Source: Candidatus Saccharimonadota bacterium (lineage in GTDB: Bacteria; Patescibacteriota; Saccharimonadia; Saccharimonadales; AWTP1-31). From it: a stretch of DNA of 37,552 bases. The DNA lies in assembly GCA_026395435.1 (NCBI GenBank), contig JAPLYT010000012.1, forward strand, positions 1 to 37,552, in the 5' to 3' direction. Position numbers and translations under genes: made by a program. Of this stretch, positions 31,454 to 37,552 are shown one piece after another. Position 1 is the first letter of the stretch. Every line of letters begins with the position of its first letter. The notes beneath the pieces are model-generated. The model searched no databases and was not told the origin of the DNA. It saw only the letters and a program-made list of their open reading frames with translations.

Positions 31454-32131
31454 TTACGCGCCTACCCGCAGACGATAGCCAAAGCCACGAACCGTCTCTA
31501 TCAGTGAATCTTTTTTGGGGTCGTCTATTTTGGTTCGGATGCCACGGATAAATACTTCGACAGTATTGGGCAAAACATCAGCTTCAAAATTCCAGACGTG
31601 TTCGATGAGATGATCTTTGCTGCTAATTTGCTTTGGGTGATGCGCCAAATATTCGAGTAATGCGTATTCCTTTTTACTTAAACGCACTTCTTTACCCCGA
31701 ACGCTCACGCGTTTCAGTGCAGTATCGATACGAATTGGACCAGCTACAACCACAAGAGGTACGGCCTCAGGGGGCCGCCGCGCCAAAGCACGAACGCGGG
31801 CGAGTAGTTCTTCAAAGTTAAATGGCTTGACTAAATAATCGTCGGCGCCACTATCGAGCCCGTCGACTCTGTCTTCGATCTCACCGCGAGCCGTCAGCAT
31901 CAGCGTGGGAGTAGTATTTCCTTTTTTGCGAAGGGCTTTACAAATATCAAGTCCATCGGCGCCACCAGGAAGCATCCGGTCGAGTAAGATCACGTCATAA
32001 GTTTCGGTTTCGGCATACGCCAAGCCATCTTCTGCAGTAGCCAGCAGGTCAACGGCGTAGCCATCTTGCTCAAGCCCGCGCTTGATTGCTCGTCCGAGCT
32101 TTGCTTCATCTTCGACTAAGAGAATCTTCAT
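31454..32131 (-). CDS. OmpR/PhoB-family response regulator
   Basis: 225 residues. The receiver domain has acidic pair E7-D8, phospho-accepting D51 (VILLDRMLPG), T80 and K102 (DYLVKPF). The DNA-binding winged helix follows, with KEYALLEYLAHHPKQISSKDHLIEHVWN and RTKIDDP..LIETVRGFGYRL. Full length and typical. It is upstream of, and almost touching, the histidine kinase. TATAAT (complement of 32139-32144) ends 7 nt before the ATG, indicating a leaderless transcript. Confidence 0.95.
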   Translation of the reverse strand: MKILLVEDEAKLGRAIKRGLEQDGYAVDLLATAEDGLAYAETETYDVILLDRMLPGGADGLDICKALRKKGNTTPTLMLTARGEIEDRVDGLDSGADDYLVKPFNFEELLARVRALARRPPEAVPLVVVAGPIRIDTALKRVSVRGKEVRLSKKEYALLEYLAHHPKQISSKDHLIEHVWNFEADVLPNTVEVFIRGIRTKIDDPKKDSLIETVRGFGYRLRVGA

Positions 32132-32198
32132 GGGTGATATTATAACGATAAATACTGAATTATACCTGAGAGATAATAGTCGGTAATTGTATTAAGTA

Positions 32199-32227
32199 TT
32201 GACTTTTTATAATATTTGTAGTATTAT
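32199..32227 (+). promoter_or_regulatory. Promoter of the ART-like gene
   Basis: TTGACT (32199-32204), a 17-nt spacer and TATTAT (32222-32227). The ATG at 32228 would precede the transcription start; the ATG at 32237, 9 nt after the box, fits a leaderless mRNA. Confidence 0.7.
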
Positions 32228-32236
32228 ATGTATATT

Positions 32237-33013
32237 ATGAGTGAAATTACCGCTAATTTCGAAAAATACCGCGACCGAATCAACCCAGAAATAGTTGAGT
32301 TCTTTGCTGATTTTGGTGATGATTTTTTAGATACGTACGGCGCTCTCGACGTGCTTCACAATACCTCAAGCGATAATGTAGATTCCATATTATCGGATGG
32401 TTTACGAACAAGCGCTGAACCAATTGATGAACAAGATGCTGAATTCGCGCAGCAACTTTTTCAGGACCAAGCTGGTGTTGATGAAGGAACAAAAAGACAG
32501 TTTGAACGTTATGTCATGGGTACTCCTCAAGGTCGAACGAGAGGCATCTTCCTATATCCTCGTGAAAAATACGGAAACGGATACAACGAAGGCTATGGTA
32601 TCCCCGAACGGGCGCACATACTCGCCCAAGAAATGTCATATGTTTCTAGACAAGACAGATTTTCCGATACCGATCGATCTCGCGCTAACGATATAGCCGA
32701 GCGATTGACACAAACACTATTCGGTGAACATGTGAGTATTACGGTACTTCGCGTAGATCCGTTTGTGCCCGAAGTAATCAATAACAGACTACCGACTGAG
32801 CTCGTAGAAAATTTTAGGGACGCCGGCAAAGAAGCTCTATCCTTTGGATTTGGAGCATTCATTCGTGGTCCATTTGAAGGAATCTATATACCCCAGGATA
32901 TTCCATCTGAAGCACTAGCTGTAGAAGCTTTACTCCCTCTAGATAAACCACGATCTATAGAATCTATTCGGAAGTTTGACTTGAGCCGATTCTTTGCACC
33001 GCGACCTAGCTAG
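32237..33013 (+). CDS. Putative ADP-ribosyltransferase-like protein
   Basis: 258-residue soluble protein I do not recognise firmly. VLHNTSSDNVDSILSDGLR (about residues 39-57, H41) resembles the first strand and helix of the ART/PARP fold, where a H-x-T/G motif holds NAD; GIFLYPREKYGNGY resembles the second core strand. SITVLRVDPF and ALAVEALLPL fit later strands, and an acidic residue near the latter could be the third catalytic position. There is no signal peptide, no toxin partner and no immunity gene. It could instead be a phage-type or housekeeping protein of unknown fold. Its tail overlaps convergent corA by 4 bp. Confidence 0.45.
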   Translation: MSEITANFEKYRDRINPEIVEFFADFGDDFLDTYGALDVLHNTSSDNVDSILSDGLRTSAEPIDEQDAEFAQQLFQDQAGVDEGTKRQFERYVMGTPQGRTRGIFLYPREKYGNGYNEGYGIPERAHILAQEMSYVSRQDRFSDTDRSRANDIAERLTQTLFGEHVSITVLRVDPFVPEVINNRLPTELVENFRDAGKEALSFGFGAFIRGPFEGIYIPQDIPSEALAVEALLPLDKPRSIESIRKFDLSRFFAPRPS

Positions 33014-33936
33014 AACCAACGGTTGCGCTTGAAAAAGTTTGCGGCGAAACCGATAAATACGGTAGTGATGCCGAGGATGATCCAAAAGGCATTTGGGTTA
33101 TGAGCGGCTGGCAAGTTGATGTTCATACTGTAAACACCAGTAATAAGGGTGAAAATACCCATCAAGATGGTGATGCTGGTCATCAATTTGAAGACTTTAT
33201 TGAGGTTGTTGGCGGTAATGGTGCTATAGGCTTCGCGAATGTTGCGAAGGGTAGACAAGCGCGATTGGGCAAGTTGAGTGAGCTCTTTGTTTCCAAGGGA
33301 GAGATCTTCGATGAGGTCTTTATCTTCTTCATATAATCGCATAAAACGACCATTCATCAGTGAGTTGAGCACGGCAGCCATTGGTTCAAGCACCAGCAAG
33401 AAGTCATTAAGGTCTTCTTCGATATCGATGAAAGCGATGAAATCTTCGTTGGCGATCTGCGCTTTGTCGAGCTGTGCACGCGTTTGCCAAATACGTCGAC
33501 TCACACTGTTGATACGTCGCTTATAGCCACTGTTTACGGCGTTCAGAATCTCCAGAACCAATTGTGCACGCTTGCTTGTGATAATTTCGTCAGGACCACT
33601 AATTACTTGCTCGAGATTCGTGAACGGTGCCTGACAAATAGTCAGGATGATGCCTTTGCCATACATGATAAGCAGGGGAGCGGTGGTCATTTTTTCAGCC
33701 TCGGGCAGGCAGAAACGAGTGAATATATAGACTGCGTCGCCGTCGCGTTCGATACGCGGAGATTCATTTGGATCGACACCGTCCATCAGCAGGTCAATAT
33801 CTAGCCCTTGTTGTTCAGCGAGTAGTTCGAGTTCAGCTTCAGTTGGTGCTTCCATATGGAGCCAAGCACCATCCACTAGAGTAGGGATCTCTTGGAGTTT
33901 TGGTGCTTTGGCAGAGCTATAAAAAATTCGTGTCAT
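33010..33936 (-). CDS. CorA-type divalent cation transporter with SMN variant motif
   Basis: CorA superfamily magnesium/cobalt channel. A soluble N-terminal domain, a long stalk helix and two C-terminal helices are visible (VFKLMTSITILMGIFTLITGVYSMN and AFWIILGITTVFIGFAANF), ending in a basic FKRNRWF. The selectivity motif at the end of TM1 is YSMNINLP, so Ser replaces the invariant Gly of GMN. AAGGA before the ATG at 33936 favours that start over the track start at 33969. MgtE is encoded 1.2 kb away, giving two magnesium uptake systems in one area. Transport ability of an SMN variant is uncertain. Confidence 0.85.
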   Translation of the reverse strand: MTRIFYSSAKAPKLQEIPTLVDGAWLHMEAPTEAELELLAEQQGLDIDLLMDGVDPNESPRIERDGDAVYIFTRFCLPEAEKMTTAPLLIMYGKGIILTICQAPFTNLEQVISGPDEIITSKRAQLVLEILNAVNSGYKRRINSVSRRIWQTRAQLDKAQIANEDFIAFIDIEEDLNDFLLVLEPMAAVLNSLMNGRFMRLYEEDKDLIEDLSLGNKELTQLAQSRLSTLRNIREAYSTITANNLNKVFKLMTSITILMGIFTLITGVYSMNINLPAAHNPNAFWIILGITTVFIGFAANFFKRNRWF

Positions 33937-34023
33937 GTTTGTTTCCTTATGCTTTTCGTATCTACTCACTCAAGTATACGTGGTTTTAGCATGCACCACC
34001 ACCGAACCTGTTAAACTTAATAC

Positions 34024-34626
34024 ATGACTCGGCAACACTTTAGCGACAAATTTGAGTTGTGGCTCAATGCAAACCAAAAGAAAAATATTGGTGATTTGCT
34101 TAAATTTTTTGGTAGCAAAAGTTTTGCGATTCTTTTTCTAGTCTTTATGTTTGTGCCTTCGCTTCCTATCCCAACAGGAGGTATTACGCATTTTGTATTA
34201 CTTCCAGCAGTTTGGATCGTCTCGCTTCAAATGATATTTGGGCGAAAAACTTTTTGGTTACCAAAATCGATTCTAATTAGACCGCTCGGAACAGGTTTTC
34301 TCAAAAAAGCACTGCCGTTTATGATTCGCCGCATTAAGACACTCGAAAAAATATCACGCCCCCGCAACAAAGCAGTCTTCCATAATCAAATCTTTAAATC
34401 GTTTGCTGGAATTTGTGTATTGATATTGGCCATAGTTTGCTTTATCTCACCGCCATTCTCGGGGCTCGATACCGTACCGGCTATGGGAGCAGTCATTATC
34501 GCGCTTTCAATCATAGTAGAGGATAGTGTATTGTTTGGACTTGGCTTTATCGTAGGTTCGATTGGCATTGGCATCATAGCGGCAGCCGCCCACATCGTTG
34601 TGACGTTCTTCAAAGCGCTATTTTAG
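34024..34626 (+). CDS. ExoD-family membrane protein
   Basis: 200 residues matching the exopolysaccharide synthesis ExoD family: a soluble N-terminal segment, FGSKSFAILFLVFMFVPSLPIPTGG, then LLPAVWIVSLQMIFGRKTFWLP, and two late helices (SFAGICVLILAIVCF; the SIGIGIIAAAAHIVV end). The biochemical role of ExoD is not established; it affects polysaccharide production in rhizobia. The tandem GT2 synthase elsewhere in the window could be related, but this is speculation. TAAACT (34012-34017) ends 6 nt before the ATG. Confidence 0.8.
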   Translation: MTRQHFSDKFELWLNANQKKNIGDLLKFFGSKSFAILFLVFMFVPSLPIPTGGITHFVLLPAVWIVSLQMIFGRKTFWLPKSILIRPLGTGFLKKALPFMIRRIKTLEKISRPRNKAVFHNQIFKSFAGICVLILAIVCFISPPFSGLDTVPAMGAVIIALSIIVEDSVLFGLGFIVGSIGIGIIAAAAHIVVTFFKALF

Positions 34627-34628
34627 TT

Positions 34629-35111
34629 TTAAAACTGATAGACATGCCAGCTTTTGTGTTTTTTGCCATTTTTACTAAACGGGAGAGGGAAGATATAGGA
34701 AATAAGCGTTGAGCCTTTTTTCATTTCTTTTTCGACCTTAATTTCGAGGCGCCGCATTGTCCGCGGCACCAAAAAGGCCAACACTACATCGGCCTTAGAT
34801 AGATCGATCTTCCAAAGATTCGCCAGTTTTATATGCGCGTTCGTCGTACGGATGCTCAACAGCCATGCTATGAACCAAATGACAGGATTAAGCTCATAAC
34901 CAGTCGCAATTGCACCACGCTTGGCGGCAGCCCGGACAAGTCGGCCATCGCCGCAGCCCAGCTCCAAGAACACGTCACCTTTGGATAGTTTGGCATCATC
35001 AAGGATGTCAGCAATGTCAAAAGAGCGGGCAGGGACCCACGGGGCGCCCGAAATACTGGCGATCATGAAGCCAAGTGACCCGACAAAAAATACAATATAT
35101 ATAACATCCAT
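34629..35111 (-). CDS. Membrane-anchored SAM-dependent methyltransferase
   Basis: 160 residues with an N-terminal helix (VIYIVFFVGSLGFMIASI), then a class I methyltransferase core: VFLELGCGDGRLVRAAAKRG (motif I), GYELNPVIWFIAWLLS, and ADVVLAFLVPRTMRRLE. The fold is short and lacks an obvious substrate domain. Such anchored methyltransferases are often annotated as methylating lipids or proteins; the substrate is unknown. The track start is 35150, but TATAGT (complement of 35121-35126) ends 9 nt before the ATG at 35111, which is the better start. It is convergent with ExoD, 2 bp apart. Confidence 0.75.
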   Translation of the reverse strand: MDVIYIVFFVGSLGFMIASISGAPWVPARSFDIADILDDAKLSKGDVFLELGCGDGRLVRAAAKRGAIATGYELNPVIWFIAWLLSIRTTNAHIKLANLWKIDLSKADVVLAFLVPRTMRRLEIKVEKEMKKGSTLISYIFPLPFSKNGKKHKSWHVYQF

Positions 35112-35173
35112 TCGTAGTACACTATACTCAGAAAACAGTAACTTAAGCAAAGTTAAAATTAGGTAACTACTCG

Positions 35174-36448
35174 ATGAAATTCAGAAAACAACTCCCCACG
35201 CTCAACCTAAATCCCGTAGCCCTCGCCGACGTCTTATTCCGCAAAGACAATCGAACCTCATTGTTCCTAAGCTTAGACGCCGACAAGCGAGTGGACATGC
35301 TCCGTTCCGTCACCAAGAGCGTCCGCCGTGAGCTCCTGATGAAATCGCCAGAAGAAGAATTAGTCACCATACTGCAATCGCTCGACCCGGATGAAGCAAC
35401 CGACATGTTGCAGTCGATCACCAAAAATAAACGTGAAAAAGTCTTGGCATTGCTCAGCCAAGAACTCAAAGACTCGCTGTCAACGCTGCTTGCGTTCGAC
35501 CCTGATACTGCGGCCGGTCTGATGACCCTCGACTACATCCAAGCAGACGTATCTGACAACATTGAATCTGTCGCCAAAAAATTCATGAACCATGAAAAAC
35601 GAACGGGGCGACCACCGGTCATCTTGGTGCTTACAGACAATAGACTGTCTGGATTCTTGCCAGGGCACGCACTTGGGCTGGCTGCCAAAAGTGAACTTAT
35701 CGGAAAATTCGTTAAGCGATTGCCAAGCATTTCCTATGCAGCCCGCCATCGTGAGGTTATCGATTTGTTTCAGCGCCACCCGCATAGTAAAGTGGCCGTG
35801 CTGAATGATTCTGGCGAAGTAGTCGGTATCATTTATTCAGATGATATTCTGCAGATCATTCAATCAGACCAAGCCTCGTCACTGTATAACTTCGCTGGTA
35901 TCCGCCAAGAAGAAAGCGTCACCGACTCTGCAAAGAGCAAGGTTAAAAACCGTTACCGTTGGCTGATCATCAACCTTGGTACTGCGTTCTTGGCTTCATT
36001 CACCGTCAGTTTATTTGATAAAACGATTAGTAAATACGTTCTGTTGGCCGTATACATGCCAATTGTAGCCGGGATGGGTGGAAACGCCGCTACCCAAACT
36101 CTGGCGGTTCAAGTTCGTGGTATATCGCTGCGCCAAATTGAGCTCAAGAATGCTTGGGGGACACTCAAGAACGAACTCGGCGCCAGCCTGGTGAACGGAC
36201 TAATCAATGGAATAATCGTGGCTGCTGTTGTCATCTTCGTCAATCATGACGTCAAGATTGCCATCGTCCTTGGATTTGCCATGATCATCAACCTACTAGT
36301 AGCAGGTCTCTTCGGAACCATGGTCCCACTCATCATGAAAAAGCTTGGCAAAGACCCGGCGACATCCGCCACCATCTTCATCACCACAGCCACCGACATC
36401 CTCGGCTTTATGGCATTTCTCGGCCTCGCCACCCTCATCCTCGCCTAA
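35174..36448 (+). CDS. mgtE: Magnesium transporter MgtE
   Basis: Magnesium channel with a cytoplasmic N domain (LDADKRVDMLRSV, SLDPDEATDMLQSI repeats), paired CBS domains (ESVAKKFMNHEKRTGRPPVILV, then SKVAVLNDSGEVVGIIYSDDIL), a plug helix and a C-terminal five-helix pore. YMPIVAGMGGNAATQTLAVQVRG is the family pore-lining signature. The CBS and N domains normally close the pore when magnesium is high. Full length (424 aa). A TAAAAT lies about 13 nt before the start. A corA-type gene lies 1.2 kb upstream on the other strand. Confidence 0.95.
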   Translation: MKFRKQLPTLNLNPVALADVLFRKDNRTSLFLSLDADKRVDMLRSVTKSVRRELLMKSPEEELVTILQSLDPDEATDMLQSITKNKREKVLALLSQELKDSLSTLLAFDPDTAAGLMTLDYIQADVSDNIESVAKKFMNHEKRTGRPPVILVLTDNRLSGFLPGHALGLAAKSELIGKFVKRLPSISYAARHREVIDLFQRHPHSKVAVLNDSGEVVGIIYSDDILQIIQSDQASSLYNFAGIRQEESVTDSAKSKVKNRYRWLIINLGTAFLASFTVSLFDKTISKYVLLAVYMPIVAGMGGNAATQTLAVQVRGISLRQIELKNAWGTLKNELGASLVNGLINGIIVAAVVIFVNHDVKIAIVLGFAMIINLLVAGLFGTMVPLIMKKLGKDPATSATIFITTATDILGFMAFLGLATLILA

Positions 36449-36462
36449 AACTTATTGCTGTT

Positions 36463-37552
36463 TTATTTACCGCCCCTTAATGCGTCTATGGGATCCTTGC
36501 GGGCGGCTTTGACGGCTGGGATAGTTCCGAATACAACACCCACGCCAAACGCAACACCAAACGCGATCGCCACTACAGGCCAAGTGATATATGGAGTTAG
36601 GTTGGTGGTCACTCGTATAACAAAGTTCAGGGCGAAGGAGATAGCGATTCCCAAGATCCCACCGACTGCGCTGAGCATGATGGCCTCGGCCATAAACTGA
36701 TTTCGAATTTGTCGATTGGTGGCGCCGACTGCTTTTCGAATCCCAATTTCATAGGTTCGTTCACTTACCGACACAAGCATGATATTCATGATCCCGATCC
36801 CACCGACGAGCAGGGAAATACCCGCAATAGCAGCGATAAAGCCAGTAAGAATATCAAGTATTCCACCGGTTACTTCAAGGTTCTCGCTTTGGCGCAACAC
36901 GGTTACGTCATTTTGACCGCCGTGGGAATCGCGAAGTTCTTTGCTAATCGATACCGCTGCTTCGTTCGATACGCTTGGGGTTTTTGGTCGAGCGAGTACT
37001 CGGACCACGGGAGCTGCATTGCCAACTACTTCTTTAATGCTTGAATTCGGCACGAATATTGCTTTGTTGAGATCAATACCTTGGCCGAGTGACCCTGGTT
37101 TGAATTCTTCGAATACTCCACGCACGATGAAATCCTGACCGCGAAGAGAAAATGATTGCCCGACTGGAATATTCTCTTGGAATAATTGTTCTGCAACCCG
37201 CTTACCGATAACCGCAACGAGTCGATTATCTTCACCGTCAGTAAAGTAATTTCCGAATTCAACTTTCTGCTGCAGTAAGCTCGGGAGGGCGGGGCTTGAT
37301 CCGAGGATAAAGCCGTCTTGATATTCACGATTTTCTACTTTGGCGCTGCCCGAATACATGCGGATCGGCGATGATTCTTTGATAAATTTCGAGCCTTGGA
37401 TAATAGCAACATCTTGGTCGCTCAGGCTGCCGGACCCAAATCCGTACATATATTCTGGGTTAATCTTAGTGATTCTACCGTCGTTGTCACGGACCACCCC
37501 TCGACCGGCACGAACGGTAATGAGGTCGCTCCCTAAATGGGTTATCTCACCG
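36463..37552 (-). CDS. MacB/FtsX-type ABC transporter permease, 5'-truncated
   Basis: Permease of a MacB-like ABC system (lipoprotein, peptide or antibiotic export). The track begins at a GTG at 37497, but the frame is open beyond it with family residues (GSDLITVRAGRG), so the gene continues past the window. A periplasmic MacB_PCD domain (LVAVIGKRVAEQLF, GQSFSLRGQDFIVRGVF) is followed by FtsX helices with GIGIMNIMLVSVSERTYEIGIRKAVGAT, the coupling region, and a C-terminal IPAVKAARKDPIDALR. The N-terminal first helix is outside the window. Confidence 0.92.
   Translation of the reverse strand, partial: GEITHLGSDLITVRAGRGVVRDNDGRITKINPEYMYGFGSGSLSDQDVAIIQGSKFIKESSPIRMYSGSAKVENREYQDGFILGSSPALPSLLQQKVEFGNYFTDGEDNRLVAVIGKRVAEQLFQENIPVGQSFSLRGQDFIVRGVFEEFKPGSLGQGIDLNKAIFVPNSSIKEVVGNAAPVVRVLARPKTPSVSNEAAVSISKELRDSHGGQNDVTVLRQSENLEVTGGILDILTGFIAAIAGISLLVGGIGIMNIMLVSVSERTYEIGIRKAVGATNRQIRNQFMAEAIMLSAVGGILGIAISFALNFVIRVTTNLTPYITWPVVAIAFGVAFGVGVVFGTIPAVKAARKDPIDALRGGK

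Noticed and set aside
36463-37497. GTG at 37497 as the real start of the MacB-type gene
   Set aside because: The frame stays open to the window edge with family-typical residues, so the gene is cut by the window.

Overview
The window looks like a chromosomal segment of a Patescibacteria/CPR bacterium, most likely Saccharibacteria (TM7) or a close relative. This is inferred from gene content, compact spacing and small conserved unknowns; no marker gene was searched. TGA is used as a stop (smpB, the MazG-linked helicase), so this is not a code-25 lineage. There is no CRISPR array, no rRNA and no transposase. Many first genes appear leaderless: a TATAAT-like box ends about 6-9 nt before the start codon. 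Genes inside operons instead carry Shine-Dalgarno sequences.

Layout. 1-4053: truncated thermonuclease, glycosyltransferase, membrane-anchored glycoside hydrolase, SmpB, Nudix hydrolase and a lone voltage-sensor-like protein. 4087-4600: a promoter, three ~80-nt-period tRNA-like hairpin repeats, tRNA-Asn(GUU) and a terminator. 4719-7489: a small membrane protein, then an envelope copper/redox operon (heme-type ferric reductase domain, CopC/YtkA-like protein, YcnI, VKOR). 7551-7800: a tRNA 3'-end remnant, a bidirectional terminator and a dense hairpin cluster. 7820-11001: small proteins, a VOC protein, a P-loop kinase and an OmdA-like protein. 11063-14126: an overlapping pgl-gnd-zwf operon covering the oxidative pentose phosphate branch.

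14127-23350 is AT-rich accessory DNA. It holds a lipoprotein, a membrane protein, a lone HsdR-N-type nuclease, a membrane-anchored HNH-WYL protein, a PD-(D/E)XK-like protein, a MazG plus GIY-YIG/DUF2075 helicase pair, and a 1066-residue protein with two complete GT2 synthase domains. A degenerate copy of the zwf 3' end lies at 16943-17020, so its first 2.8 kb looks like DNA inserted at the zwf 3' terminus. The same topology, on a smaller scale, surrounds a membrane-protein gene next to the OmdA-like gene (10237-10767).

23355-26522 is rich in RNA regulation. An apparent attenuator (leaderless 19-codon leader peptide plus terminator with complementary upstream segment) precedes an M23-like gene. 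A second one, with a Tyr-containing leader peptide and terminator, precedes an orphan tyrA-like gene. A compact tmRNA-like RNA follows terC. 26574-37552 is ordinary core and transport: a heterodimeric ABC exporter, a two-component system, an ART-like unknown, CorA (with SMN instead of GMN), ExoD, a methyltransferase, MgtE and a truncated MacB-type permease.

The most novel candidates are the tyrosine-leader attenuator, the second attenuator, the gene-3'-end duplications flanking cargo, the tRNA-like repeat array, the compact tmRNA-like RNA, and the HNH-WYL and MazG/GIY-YIG-DUF2075 modules.
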